Both the position numbers and the translations under genes were made by a program. From positions 32,398,839-32,462,838 of the forward strand of contig NC_088650.1 of the NCBI RefSeq assembly GCF_964019385.1: a stretch of DNA of 64,000 nt, given 5' to 3'. This DNA is from Sycon ciliatum (Eukaryota; Porifera; Calcarea; Leucosolenida; Sycettidae). The notes beneath the pieces are model-generated. The model was given only the letters and a program-made list of their open reading frames with translations. It did not search any database and had not been told where the DNA came from. Shown piece by piece: positions 47,534 through 58,949 of the stretch (within the stretch, counting starts at the first letter, position 1; every line of letters begins with the position of its first letter).

Positions 47534-47780
47534 CCGTTGTACTAAAGAACAAAATGAGAACAAAGGAAATAATAATTATAGCAATCAAGGTAGGGTGATA
47601 CGTAACAATGACAGCACTGGAATATCGAGGCGCGATTTCTCACAAAAGTGTGCAGAAAACAAGGGTATACAAGTAAGAACTAAGCGTGACAAGTGTGTAT
47701 CGACAATTGTTACGTGTCACCCTACCTTGATTGCTATATTATTATTTCCTTTGTTCTCATTTTGTTCTTTAGTACAACGG

Positions 47781-47820
47781 TGATTCCTGAAGAGTGTTGT
47801 ACGAAAACTTGTTCGAATCA
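47781..47820 (+). ncRNA. Hammerhead ribozyme, right arm, plus strand
   Basis: Sequence-identical inverse of the left-arm motif: stem I UGAUUC/GAAUCA, core CUGAAGA and GAAA, cleavage after C47814. Transcription in either direction would therefore contain one sense ribozyme and one antisense copy. Confidence 0.8.
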
Positions 47821-47972
47821 TCTTTTTTTCCATTGCCCTTTTTCTTCTTACATGAATTTTTCCTTACCCTTTAGGTTGTTTCTTGCATCGTCTCCATCGC
47901 TTACATTGTTAATAAAGAAGTCCACATGTCCCTTCAGCTCGTCCTACTTATTGCCATATTAAAATAATAATA

Positions 47973-48901
47973 ACGAGAGAGCTTGGAAGCTCAGGGCCCT
48001 GCGCTATGCTTTGTTGCCTAGCTCATCGTGCATGTTGTTAGAACTGATGGAAACGTTTTTTTTCCTTTGATTAGCTACTTCATTGTATTGCAAAAACGTT
48101 TCAATGAGTTACTGAAGTAACGTCTTCTGCATAGCTATGGGACCGGCGCTGACTCTGCCGATCACGGGCGTTCTGGAGTCGACGGGATGTCTGTCCTGCC
48201 GTTTCCTGGGACCGGCGCTGACTCTGCCGACCACGGGCGTTCGTCTTCTTCTTATTATTATACTGACGGCAACTAACATCCATTCTAATTGCATTTACTC
48301 GTCTCCCTACTTCGTATTTCTTTCCAGAAAATCTCCACATACAGCAGGGAGTCGTTTACATAATATGACTCCCTGCTATACATCTACATGACTGTATACG
48401 CGTTATAATTATTATGCTATCGGCCTACATGCGATTCCCGGGCTGTTCGACAGGCGGCCCAGCCAGCCTGCTAGTGGGATCTCGGCCTCGCACACAAATC
48501 CACACAAAATGGTACTGCACTGAATGCATTCCCCGATACACTTCGCATATATACTCATTCTCTTGATGGTACCGTACACTTGATGGTACGGGACAGGTAC
48601 GGGATAGCGCCAGGCATGCCGATGGCACAAACAAACAAAAATATTGTGGCCAGCTGTCTTTGTTGGTACGGTACGGTACGGGACAGATACAGGATAGCGC
48701 CAGGCGTGACACAAACAAACAAACAAACAAACAAACAAACAAACAAACAAACACCAAATTAAAGCTGTGTGGACCCTGGCTAGCGCCAGACGTTACTGAA
48801 GTAACGTCTTCTGCATAGCTACGGGAATAATGCTTTTTTTTGTCTAGGTCATCAAGTCAAAAAAGCATAGCGTAGGGCCCTGAGCTTCCAAGCTCTCTCG
48901 T
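47973..48901. mobile_element. TIR element E (copy 2)
   Basis: Bounded by ACGAGAGAGCTTGGAAGC and its inverse, with ~45 bp of matching end sequence. Inside: two copies of GGCGCTGACTCTGCCGA with GGGCGTTCTGG, a GACTCCCTGC palindrome, and GGTACGGGACAGATAC repeats ending in (CAAA)n at 48716-48753. It shares the Arg/Gln/Ser-rich short frame with copies at 49823-50098 and 58149-58424. No transposase recognised. Confidence 0.65.
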
Positions 48902-49015
48902 TTGGTGTTTGTTTGTTTGTTTGTTTGTTTGTGTCACGCCTGGCGCTATCCCGTATCTGTCCCGTACCGTACCATCAAACACAGCTGGCCACAAACAGCT
49001 GGCCACAATATTGGT
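48640..49015. repeat. Inverted repeat ending in (CAAA)n / (TTTG)n
   Basis: TGGCCAGCTGT, GGTACGGTACGGGACAGATA and AGCGCCAGGCGTGACACAAA at 48650-48757 reappear inverted at 48903-49010. A third, direct copy is at 48568-48650. A short retroposon-like unit, not identified. Confidence 0.6.
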
Positions 49016-50290
49016 CGTATTATGTACATGTATACGACTCCCTGTGTGTTGCAACTGTGCTTGCAGGGGACGGTTGCACTTTTTGTAGCTCCGTTTAATC
49101 TGAGTTTTCAGTCGTCCCTCTTACATGTACTAGTCTTGCCAAGGGGGTGGCTCTAGGTCCACCAGAGTCGCCCCTGGCGTGTGTCTGAATTTGCTGGGGC
49201 GAGGGTTCCGCGACGCGGTCGCCAAGGTAGTGTCTTTTCAGTCACGACCGTTGTCGTCCTCGTCTCTCCATTCGCGGTAGTGTAGCTGACCCCCGAATGG
49301 TTTCAAACTGCGAACCACGGAGGAGTACAGTGGTGGCAGAGGCATGAGCTGTGAGTGGAGACGGTTACTGGAGATGGATGGTGATGCAGGGAGAAGAGTT
49401 ACGCTGCCTGACGACGCGTGGGAAATTGTTTGAATCTGCAATTGCAGTTCGAGCGCGGTGGACTCCTAGACGATGTGTCCTCATGGCTGTTCTTTAACGC
49501 TTGGCCTATCGCTGATATCCCTGCGTGGGATGTTCTTCCAGTGGAGTCCAGGTGGGACTTCGGGTGCCCACACTCCATCACAGGGTTGATTGTTTCGGAA
49601 CTGCAAAAATAATATTATTGTTTCCTTTTTTGTGCGCATCTCTTGTCATCTCTCTTTTCTACACGTCGCACACCAGATGTACTACTATCGCTGTCTTTCT
49701 CTTGCTATCTCTCTCTGTTTGCTGTTGTTTGTTTCTGTTGCCACTGTCCCTCATCATACCCTTGCTTGGGTGGAGCGCGGCGTGACCCGTTAGGGTAGCT
49801 GTCAATAGAGTACGACTCCCTGATGTATAGGGAGACTTTCTGGAAAGAAATAGGAAGACGAGGAGGAAATGATATTAGAATGGATGTTAGTTGCCGAATA
49901 GGTGATAGGATGCGTCCGCAAAAACATACTTTGGAAGAGAGATCGCGTCGTCCCCAAAATAGGCGTGAACGGGCGAGTCAGCGCCGGTCACAGGAAACGT
50001 CGGGAGAGAGATCCTGTCGACTCCAGAACGCCCGTGATCGGCAGAGTCAGCGCAGTCTCAGGAAACATTTCCATCAGTTCCCACAACATGCACGATGAGC
50101 TAAGCAACAAAGCATAGCGTAGGGCCCTGAGCTTCCAAGCTCTCTCGTTTAAAAAAAGGCCCAACCCTGCCCTGCCGGAGTTCGGATGTCTCAGTACTCT
50201 GTCAATTTTGTGCCTAGTTGTTGCATTTTCTGACTGTACATGTATATAGTATCTGGATACAGTGATGGAGAGTTACTCTTAACTCGTATA

Positions 50291-50602
50291 TAGTCAACTT
50301 TGCGTATAACGACACGCGGCGGGGCATCAGAAAAGTGTCCTTATTCCCGAAGTGTCCATATACCCGAAGTCGCAATATAATGAGACTTCGGACATATTAT
50401 GTATACAGGTTAGATCGGACTTCGCTCTGGACATGGAAATGCTGTCCAGCGTTATTCGCGAATTGTCGTTATAATTATTCGCAGGCGTTATTAGCGAATT
50501 GTCGTTATATTCGCAGCCGTTATTAGCGAATTGTCGTTATATTCGCAGCCGTTATTAGCGAATTGTCGTTATATTCGCAGCCGTTATTAGCGAAGTTGAC
50601 TG
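50291..50602. mobile_element. pogo/Tigger-like MITE (312 bp) with TA duplication
   Basis: Ends TAGTCAACTTTGCGTATAAC and the inverse of CAGTCAACTTCGCTAATAAC, flanked by TA at 50289-50290 and 50603-50604. It is inserted into repeat A. Near the right end a 32-bp unit (ATTAGCGAATTGTCGTTATA core) is repeated; the copy at 58617-58864 has two fewer units, exactly 64 bp shorter. TIR and TA suggest the Tc1/mariner-pogo group. Confidence 0.7.
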
Positions 50603-50673
50603 TACATACATGTACATGTATGTCCTATTCCTTTCATTTACTTGAAGTAAAATTCTTTATTGTAAGTTTTGTC

Positions 50674-51141
50674 CTAACTATCGAAGTATGCATGGTCAGA
50701 GGCTTCTGCTGCAGAAATTCGTTGCTCGGGGTCATACTTCAACATATCACCTAGTAGCTCAACAGCAGCGGGAGGAATACTGACATCAGGACGCTTGTCC
50801 TGCTGTTCAGTCAGGTGCTTATTGAGGCTGCATTCTGCTGGCGCTGTTCTGAGCACATCTTCAAACTTGTCGTACTTTTTCATGCGCAGTCGCGTTTCGT
50901 CGCAGAACCTCTCCTCTGTGACGCCGCCAAGGACGCTCGCAACGTTTGCCAGGTATTGTCGGATGCGATCGATCAGCTCACCGTGTCCTGGTTTCTGCAC
51001 TAACCTCTTGCTATCCTTTCGCCATAAACGTGCGAGCACCAGCGCCAAGCTCCAAAAGTCAGCCTTTAAGTCGAAGATTTCGTTGAAGAACTCCTCTGGC
51101 GCAAAGTATGGAAATGATCCCCGATACCCTTCAAGGATCAA
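50674..51141 (-). pseudogene. Truncated Ser/Thr kinase (copy B)
   Basis: A 155-codon frame covering only the C-lobe: GSFPYFAPEEFF (activation-loop end and APE), DFWSLALVLARLW (Val of DVWS is Phe), VLGGVTEERFCDETR and the final DPEQRISAAEA. The Gly loop, ATP lysine, HRD and DFG are absent. Upstream (minus sense) it joins a dispersed repeat (GGGTATCGGGGATC, then GCTGCATCTGCGCC), so the N-lobe was replaced. AATAAA follows the stop by ~20 bp. Catalytically dead as it stands; the frame is otherwise clean. Confidence 0.8.
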
Positions 51142-52640
51142 GGCGCAGATGCAGCTCCTTAAGCGGTGGGAGGTGAGTAGATCAGCTCAAAGTCAAGCCC
51201 AGGTCAAGGACCAAAAATCCCATTCACTGCATCCATGTTTTCCTCGTGCCAGGCCGCGAAGTTCCAATTAACTGTGGGTCGCAGCACGGCTGGAAAAATT
51301 CTTCCGCTTCCAAGTTCACAGCCATGTTAGCTATTTCTTCCTGCTGAGGCTGCGCTTGGATAATATTGTAAAAAAATTGAATACCTGTACAGCGCAGATT
51401 GAGTATTTCGTTCCCGATTTTGTGGTAGTTGTGGGGTAGTCCTTTGTTGTTTACTTACGCAGAGCTCGTTGTCGCGTCGGTTTGAGCACTCTGGCAAGGT
51501 CGTTCAGGACTGGCTCTAATCTGTCTTTGGAAAATCTCTTTTTTTCTTTGCTATCAGGCTCGGCCCCATTTTCTCTGTGTTGCGCTAACGAGTCCACAAA
51601 GTATATTGGCATGTTGAGTACAATACTGGCACTGAAGACCAGCTTTTCGTCTCAGCTAAATGTGCCCATGTTGTCCATCATGGAGCACCCCGAGGTCAGC
51701 TTCGGCTCATATTCCAGGGGCGATGGCTTTAGCAGAATATCAATTCGATTTGCTCGTTCTTGCAATGAAGTCTTGTAGCTTAGCGATTGACTCATTTCTT
51801 TCGTCCTTTCCCGTTGCAAGGCATTTCGAGGTTTTCGGTTCGTATTTCCCATTCTCGTCCTGCCATTTATCTTTTTATTTGTTTTCACCTTCCCGTGACC
51901 AGGGAATAATTATAAGTCATTTAGTTTCTTAGGCTTATAGATATAGGTCTCATTGGAACTGCTTCAGTATGTCATGTTTCCGGAGCTAAATTCATGAGAC
52001 ACTTGGTAGCATGAAACACAACAGTACGAGGCAGTATAGTCTTGGCTCACATTTGCTGCCCGCTGTTCTTTCCTTTTGAGTACAGTACATTGCGAGCGGT
52101 GTGACATGATTGTGTCAGCTTCTTCACGGCATTCGCCATTTCGGCCAGTCGGAGTAACTGAACACACATTTTGCCTTTCTTTAAGCTCCATTTCCTGTTT
52201 GGTGTCCCAGGATATGGAATACAGTTTCCGGCGATTAGAAAGCATTTCAGTTGCTTTAAAAGATCGTGTATTTTGGCTGGTACTACCACGGATGTCTTCA
52301 TGTACATGTACGGCGGACGTCATGTATAGGTCGACTTTGTCGACTTTGGAATTATTTGCCCGACACTGACACAACTGTTACGCAGTTGTATCTGCTTATC
52401 CTATGACACCATTTACTTCCTGCCAAAAACAATATGACAGAAAGGTCACTTGCACGGGAAACAAATATGGCTCTTGATCACGCACCAGAGCGGAGAACAG
52501 AAAGAGAAGCAGGATAAATTTGAAAAAAAGAGGAAAAAGAACTTGGCAAACGGCGCAGTATACGCGAGGGAAGAGGATCAACATTGCACATGTACCTACA
52601 TTCTTCAGCAAACATTTGTGAAATGTGCATTTGTGAAACC
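51142..52640. other. Duplicated non-coding stretch with retrozyme-like relic
   Basis: Short minus-strand frames here (136 aa at 51964-52374, 86 aa at 52047-52307) are identical in the second unit but show no domain. At 51580-51603 TTGCGCTAACGAGTCCACAA is a broken homologue of the 38.5-kb hammerhead, with CGCAGATTGAG ~190 nt before it at 51399. Confidence 0.45.
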
Positions 52641-52755
<115 letters not shown>

Positions 52756-52795
52756 TCGACCACCACGGTCTTACTCTGCAATCATCGTAAACCAA

Positions 52796-53052
52796 TTTTT
52801 CAACACATCTCCGTAGCGCTAACCTTGAACCTTCCAAGTTGGAAGGCTGTCGGTTAGCGCCACGGAGATGTGTTGAAGCTAGGTGTCAGGACGTCGAATG
52901 TCTCAGTACTCTGTCAGTTTTGTGCCTAGTGGTTGCACTTTCTGACTGTATATAGTATCTAGTTACAGTGGTGGAGAGTTACTCTTAACTCGTTTCCATA
53001 TGTCCTTTTCCTTTCTACTTTTATTATTGGCTCAATACCCGAGTTTCAAATT
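52796..53052. repeat. Palindrome plus repeat A
   Basis: TCAACACATCTCCGTAGCGC and its inverse flank CCTTCCAAGTTGGAAGG (52799-52876), followed by repeat A to CCCGAGTTTCAAATTG. A second copy starts at 53410 and runs to 53645. This block is absent from unit 2. Confidence 0.7.
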
Positions 53053-53053
53053 G

Positions 53054-53102
53054 CACACCTGATGAGCCGTCACGAACCATACGGCGAAACGTACGTCGTG
53101 TG
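53054..53102 (+). ncRNA. Hammerhead ribozyme, fully paired
   Basis: Stem I CACAC/GUGUG (5/5), core CUGAUGA, stem II GCCGU-10 nt-ACGGC (5/5), GAAA, stem III CGUACG (C-G, G-C, short loop), UC. Cleavage expected after C53097. It directly follows the end of repeat A. The minimal stem III matches the type I hammerheads reported for Penelope-like elements and retrozymes. Confidence 0.87.
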
Positions 53103-53939
53103 AAACAACTTGTTTTGTAGTCAACTAGTCCATCACAATGTCATGCATGAGGAGTACTGTAGGAGTTTAGATTTCGGCTTGTACAATTCGTTCTCGCAAA
53201 GCTTCCCCCTTCTTAACTTATCTTTGATATTTTTGACCCACCCAAGTTGGGTGGTGTGCTGCTTTGCTGCTTCGAATTGTAGTTAGACCGCTTTGTCAAA
53301 TCGCCTACTGGTCTCGTCATCGTCCAGTGACAATCGACATTCTTTGTTCCGTTGGGACTGTAGCTTGTGCTCGTTTTCGTTGCGCTTGCCTTCCCCTCTT
53401 TGGTCTTTCCATAACCTTGAACCTTCCAAGTTGGAAGGCTGTCGGTTAGCGCTACGGAGATGTGTTGAAGCTAGGTGTCAGGACGTCGAATGTCTCAGTA
53501 CTCTGTCAGTTTTGTGCCTAGTTGTTGCACTTTCTGACTGTATATAGTATCTAGTTACAGTGGTGGAGAGTTACTCTTAACTCGTTTCCATATGTCCTTT
53601 TCCTTTCTACTTTTATTATTGGCTCAATACCCGAGTTTCAAATTGAATGTAGTGCATGCAATTATCAATGTGGTAGTACCGTAATACTAGTTTCATAGTG
53701 TAATCTAGACCGAATTCCACATCCAAAATGCCAAAATTGGCAAAAATGTATCGGATGCCGGTAAAAACTGTTGTTTATGCTAGCATCGTGTGGAGTCACA
53801 AAAAGGCCCTTTTATGCTACTTTGGGTGCTCGCATTTGCCGCTGGGGCCTACCCTTAGGGGCTTCGGGGCTTTGAAGCCTCAACAACACCAGAGCAAGAA
53901 AACAGAAAGTAAAAGGGAAGAAAGAACAATGTCTTTCGA

Positions 53940-54190
53940 TGTCTGCATGGTTTATCTAGCCCACTTCTCAGCCTCCTTTTCACACCCCGCTGCACTGACC
54001 CACATACTACTGCTGCCAGAACCTGCGGCCAAGCTACAGCTGCTCTTGCCTGCCTGCCACTTCCAGTATGATTTCCATTCAATCGCGTGTCTTGGTGCCG
54101 ACAGATGGAATGCGCTGCCTCCATCTTGTCGCCTGGCCGGGTCGCCTGCTTTGTTTTGCGCTCGCACAAAGTCACATATTAGGGTTCCCA
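53940..54190 (+). pseudogene. LINE C-terminal relic (unit 1)
   Basis: Frame ending DRWNALPPSCRLAGSPALF, then a Lys/Ser tail and loss of pattern: the WNxLP C-terminus of CR1/L2-like LINEs. Duplicated at 62030-62280 (DRWNELPPSC). Confidence 0.55.
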
Positions 54191-54489
54191 GCAAAACAGC
54201 ACCATTGCCTGTTGGGAAATCCCCTAACAAAATAAGAAAAATAACAAACGAGAACAATCAGAAGAATACAAGAACTATCACTATTGGCTGGAAAATTCTT
54301 TTTATTAACAAAGCGGGTGCACTGGTTGGTACTAGGAAAAAAAAACAAGCAAAAGTGAACTCAAGTGGCACAAAAACTAGCAATTTTGCATTCAAATCTC
54401 AAGTGAAACTAAAACAGGTACACACATAGGGGAACAGTGCATGCTACTGTCTTCTCATGGCTAGCATCAGGTTCAGCTGCTGGTCGCAG

Positions 54490-55503
54490 TTACTGAAAGT
54501 AAGGGTGGTGTGTAGCTTCAGCAGCAGAAAGTCTCGCTTCGGGGTCGTACCTAAACATACCATCCATTAAGTCAAGAGCGGTCTGGGGAATGCGCGTGTT
54601 CTTGATGTTGGCGTGCAGTTTAGATCCCGCTGGCGCATTGCAAAGATCTGCGAAGGCGTAGAAGTACGCCATTCTCTTCTTTGTTGTGTCGCAGAACGTT
54701 GTATCCGTGATGCCCCCAAAGACACTTATAATCTTCTTGATGTGTCCTCTGTAGTGGTGGATGGTGCCAGTGGGAGCTGCCGGAGAACTGATCAAATTTG
54801 CCCCACCAGGTTTCCAGAAACGTACGACACACATGGCTAAACTCCACACATCCGCTTTGAAGGTGAACCCCTTGCAAAAGAACTCCTCTGGCGCACAGTA
54901 CGGTATCGTTCCTCGCACGTCGCTCAGGATCTGGTCATCTGTGATTGTGGAATGGCCGAAGTCGCAGTACTTCAGCCGCCATTGTTCGTCTTGTCCCATC
55001 ATAACAAGGATGTTTGCCGGCTTAATATCTCTGTGAGCTATCTTGTGATGGTGAAGGTCGGCTAGCCCACATACCAGCTGATGTGTGTATCGTTTCGCTT
55101 GTTCGGCGTTTGAAACAAATGACCTCAGATCCATCCCTTTCATTTTATCCTCCAAAGTGCCGGAGCAAAGTTCTGTTACGATGATTTTGCCAAGGTTCGG
55201 TCTTTCTTGGTCCACGCACACATCAACCAACGTTAAGACGTATTCGCTCTCCTTCATCAGTCTCAGCACCTTTATCTCCACATCCTGCAGCTCGCTGACC
55301 GCTGTGACAGTGTTCATGGAGATTTTTGAAATTTTAGCCGCAAATTTTCTGCTTCCCTCTCCCTTCGCTGTTATTTGGTACACGGAGGCGAAGCTTCCTT
55401 TCGCCAGAAGCATCTCCTTCTTATAGAGCCTCCGGTAATCGGTTAGTCCCTCGCTTCCCGCCACATCGGCGTCCTGGAAGCTCAGTGGTGAGGTGCGAGC
55501 CAT
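54490..55503 (-). CDS. Intronless Ser/Thr protein kinase (copy C)
   Basis: A 337-residue minus-strand protein, paralogous to the 40-kb kinase. ATP lysine K57 (FAAKI), catalytic HRDIKPANI (157-165, D159, N164), DFG (181-183), APE (204-206), DVWSLA (218-223), family insert VFGGITDTTFCDTT and the C-lobe end RLSAAEA are present. The Gly loop is altered: AKGSFASVY (34-42), with Ala at the first and third Gly positions of GxGxxG, though the central Gly remains. Probably still folds; ATP affinity may differ. Polyadenylation signal AATAAA (minus) at about 54300-54305. The start Met is chosen because an in-frame upstream extension is not seen. No membrane segments. Confidence 0.88.
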   Translation of the reverse strand: MARTSPLSFQDADVAGSEGLTDYRRLYKKEMLLAKGSFASVYQITAKGEGSRKFAAKISKISMNTVTAVSELQDVEIKVLRLMKESEYVLTLVDVCVDQERPNLGKIIVTELCSGTLEDKMKGMDLRSFVSNAEQAKRYTHQLVCGLADLHHHKIAHRDIKPANILVMMGQDEQWRLKYCDFGHSTITDDQILSDVRGTIPYCAPEEFFCKGFTFKADVWSLAMCVVRFWKPGGANLISSPAAPTGTIHHYRGHIKKIISVFGGITDTTFCDTTKKRMAYFYAFADLCNAPAGSKLHANIKNTRIPQTALDLMDGMFRYDPEARLSAAEATHHPYFQ

Positions 55504-56729
55504 TTCAGCAGATTCGTACAGCGATATAGCGGTTCAAAGACTCTGCACCTGAATGCACGCAAACTTAATTCGACGACAAACAGCACAAACATCCGCAACA
55601 GTCTCTTTTCCCACAAAGGCGGCGAAAAGGCTAGTCGCTAACCACTAGGAATTGGTCGGTAGAACTAGAACTGTTTTTCTTAAGCCTCTTATACAGGCAA
55701 TCAGAGCTAGAACTGCATGTACTCTAGACATACGGTATGGTACGGTACCGTACGGTACAGTAGGTACTATCTCTTGATTCGCTGGCACAAAGTCCTATAT
55801 ATTGGATTTGAAAATGCGTGACCTTTATGCCGTTGTTATTGGTCATCATGAGTCATTCATGACCCATAATAACAGCTTAATGGTTTTCATAGAAGCTGTA
55901 TATATATGTTTGAGGCATGAATGTTTACTTTTTAGATTCATAGGACATCATGAATACCCATTTTGAGCAAGGATTGGAACTTTGAGCAGCATTGTTCAGC
56001 TGGTGTCATGGAAAGGACTGAAGCAGTGAATGTGCAAAAGAATATTACAGGCGTGGCACGGGGTGGTTTCACGACGACATATCGCACATGCCGTCGTGAA
56101 ACTACCAATTTTAAGGATAAAACAAGATCCAGTAAAGTCTAAAATCCTATAATTATAGGATTCGAAAATAGGGCACAGGCCTTAGAAATATTGTGCAGGG
56201 AAATGATGAGCCTTAGATGTTAGTATTTGAAAAAATATCTTATTCAACTCTCCATATCTACTAAGACCTAACAAGGAAGAATTGGTCACATACGTTTCCT
56301 TATGCTCATGCCACACCCATTTTGAGTTGAAAACTATGACCCAAATCCTATATATAGGATCTAGCAAATTAAGAGACAATCTAGAATGGCATATACAGTA
56401 CATGCATGCGTGCGGTTCATGCTTCGTTGGCCGGTGCATTTTCCTTCTGTCAAGTAAAGACTACATGAACGTAGACGAAGTGACGGTGTCTTCGTGAATT
56501 CCGCGATTACGCAGACTGTATAATTTTCGCAGAATCCAGTTTCTAATGTCTGATGTCCGCCAAATTAAGAAATTCCCACGGAATATTGCAGAAAAGAGCG
56601 AAAAGTGTTTTTCTGTAGATTTGGACTGCACTGTACATGTATATTGAGGCTTACACCTGTATCTAGGCCCCGGCGGATAATGCTAGCATTATAATCTAAA
56701 TAACCTACGTGGAGATAATAATTTTAATA
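55504..56729. other. Upstream flank of kinase C; no other gene
   Basis: A GGTACGGTACCGTACGGTAC palindromic stretch lies at 55739-55760. Otherwise AT-rich with no supported frame. A TAGGC-element fragment is at about 56665-56692. Confidence 0.45.
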
Positions 56730-57371
56730 TAGCTATGAATAGGATGAAGGCCGCAGACATCACGCAATAATTACGTTACTTGGTTGACATGTATTACTGT
56801 GTATTTTATAACAAAAATATTATTGAAAACCCAGAATCGCGAGATGAGGCGGATGAATGTGTTGATCGTAAGAAGTCAGCTGTGTATCTACACTTGTTAT
56901 CTCCTCCTGACTGTCTTGGTGCTGTATGATGACTCTCATTTTTCTGTACTGTGTCGTGCGCGTTATGTCCAACAGTTGAAAGTCCTAGAGGCAGTTTGTA
57001 TACGTATTCATAAGCCTGTTTTGTGTAAGCAGAAAGAGCACATTGTTGCACTGAAGTTGTATTCGTAGGTTGACACTTCGTTCAGTGCCTTCTCGCCTTT
57101 GGTTACGTAATCTTGTTACCTTTTTTGCGTTTCCTCTAGTGGTTTCATTGCACTTGTATCTTGATGTTATTTCTAACACATTTCTATTTACAGTACTTAA
57201 CTTCAGTTTCTTTGGTTGTATCCTTAGTTCCGTTTTTTCCCACTGATGATAGGAACGAGAAAATCGATTCTGGGTTTTCAATAATATTTTTGTTATAAAA
57301 TACACAGTAATACATGTCAAACAAGTAACGTAGTTGCGTGATGTCTGCGGCCTTCATCCTATTCATAGCTA
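56730..57371. mobile_element. Foldback with Penelope endonuclease remnant and hammerhead
   Basis: Arms at 56730-56838 and 57265-57371 are inverted copies (ATAGCTATGAATAGGATGAA, CAGACATCACGCAA). Between them, 56960-57068 encodes VLEAVCIRIHKPVLCKQKEH, the C-terminus of a Penelope GIY-YIG domain, followed ~170 nt later by a hammerhead motif. The inner edge of the left arm falls at the hammerhead cleavage region. Confidence 0.75.
57239..57274 (+). ncRNA. Hammerhead ribozyme, Penelope-associated
   Basis: CCCA, CUGAUGA, UAGGAACGA, GAAA, AUCGAU, UC, UGGG. Stem I 4/4, stem III A-U, U-A. Stem II has one A-G mismatch that would pair in the sister sequence at 31.0 kb. Core intact; activity doubtful. 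Confidence 0.55.
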
Positions 57372-57372
57372 T

Positions 57373-58474
57373 ACGAGAGAGCTTGGAAGCTCAGGGCCCT
57401 ACGCTATGCTTTTTGCCTTGATGACCTAGACAAAAAAGGCATAGGGATGTTATAAATTCTTTAAAAAATTCCTTTTTTTTAAAGACATAACCTGGGATTC
57501 GAACCCGCACTATCGCGCCCTGCATGCATCCCCCGGTCTTTAAAAAATTTCATTTTTTTTAAGACATAACCTGGGATTCGAACCCGCTCGTCTCTCCATT
57601 CGCGGTAGTGTAGCTGACCCCCGAATGGTTTCAAACTGCGAACCTCGGAGGAGTACAGTGGTGGCAGAGGCATGAGCTGTGAGTGGAGACGGTTACTGGA
57701 GATGGATGGTGATGCAGGGAGAAGAGTAACGCTGCCTGACGACGCGTGGGAAATTGTTTGAACCTGCAATTGCAGTTCGAGCGCGGTGGACTCCTAGACG
57801 ATGTGTCCTCATGGCTGTTCTTCAACGCTTGGCCTATCGCTGATATCCCTGCGTGGGATGTTCTTCCAGTGGAGTCCAGGTGGGACTTCGGGTGCCCACA
57901 CTCCATCACATGGTTGATTGTTTCGGAACTGCAAAAATAATTATTGTTTCCTTTTTTGTGCGCATCTCTTGTCATCTCTCTTTTCTACACGTCGCACACC
58001 AGATGTACTACTATCGCTGTCTTTCTCTTGCTATCTCTCTCTGTTTGCTGTTGTTTGTTTCTGTTGCCACTGTCCCTCATCATACCCATGCTTGGGTGGA
58101 GCGCGGCGTGACCCGTTAGGGTAGCTGTCAATAGAGTACGACTCCCTGATGTATAGGGAGACTTTCTGGAAAGAAATAGGAAGACGAGGAGGAAATGATA
58201 TTAGAATGGATGTTAGTTGCCGAATAGGTGATAGGATGCGTCAGCAAAAACATACTGTGGAAGAGAGATCCCGTCGTCCCCCAAATAGGCGTGAACGGGC
58301 GAGTCAGCGCCGGTCACAGGAAACGTCGGGAGAGAGATCCTGTCGACTCCAGAACGCCCGTGATCGGCAGAGTCAGCGCAGTCTCAGGAAACATTTCCAT
58401 CAGTTCCCACAACATGCACGATGAGCTAAGCAACAAAGCATAGCGTAGGACCCTGAGCTTCCAAGCTCTTTCGT
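57373..58474. mobile_element. TIR element E (copy 4, 1.1 kb)
   Basis: ACGAGAGAGCTTGGAAGC at left and its inverse at right (right copy with TTTCGT). The left part holds two copies of a tRNA-like B-box sequence CCTGGGATTCGAACCCGC (57488-57508 and 57570-57590). The remainder equals 49259-50148. A SINE or MITE composite; no transposase. Confidence 0.65.
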
Positions 58475-58616
58475 TTAAAAAAAGGCCCAACCCTGCCCTG
58501 CCGAAGTTCGGATGTCTCAGTACTCTGTCAATGTTGTGCCTAGTTGTTGCATTTTCTGACTGTACATGTATATAGTATCTGGATACAGTGATGGAGAGTT
58601 ACTCTTAACTCGTATA

Positions 58617-58864
58617 TAGTCAACTTTGCGTATAACGACACGCGGCGGGGCATCAGAAAAGTGTCCTTATTCCCGAAGTGTCCATATACCCGAAGTCGCA
58701 ATATAATGAGACTTCGGACATATTATGTATACAGGTTAGATCGGAGTTCGCTCTGGACATGGAAATGCTGTCCGGCGTTATTCGCGAATTGTCGTTATAA
58801 TTATTCGCAGGCGTTATTAGCGAATTGTCGTTATATTCGCAGCCGTTATTAGCGAAGTTGACTG
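58617..58864. mobile_element. pogo/Tigger-like MITE (248 bp), paralogous copy
   Basis: Same insertion as at 50291-50602, flanked by TA at 58615-58616 and 58865-58866, with fewer internal 32-bp units. Confidence 0.7.
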
Positions 58865-58949
58865 TACATACTTCGAGTACATGTATGTCCTATTCCTTTC
58901 ATTTACTTGAAGTAAAATTCTTTATTGTAAGTTTTGTCCTAACTATCGA

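Larger units (their letters stand above)
47349..47962. mobile_element. Foldback element with inverted pair of hammerheads
   Basis: Two ~260-bp arms (47349-47609 and 47700-47962) in inverted orientation around a ~90-bp centre. They share TTTTAATATGGCAATAAG, CGACATGTGGACT, AACAATGTAAGCGATGGAGA and the hammerhead. No protein. The outer end sequence resembles that at 56727 (ATTTTAATATAGC) and 14839, so these foldbacks form one superfamily. Confidence 0.8.

Noticed and set aside
51964..52374. 136-residue minus-strand frame conserved in both duplication units
   Set aside because: Identity is explained by the recent duplication; no domain or synonymous-site signal can be judged by eye.
53728..54429. 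233-residue protein as a host gene
   Set aside because: The frame is a LINE C-terminal relic running into repeat DNA; the paralogous copy is interrupted by a MITE.
57488..57592. tRNA genes (two CCTGGGATTCGAACCCGC matches)
   Set aside because: Only the B box/T-arm is present; no D-arm, anticodon arm or acceptor stem can be built.
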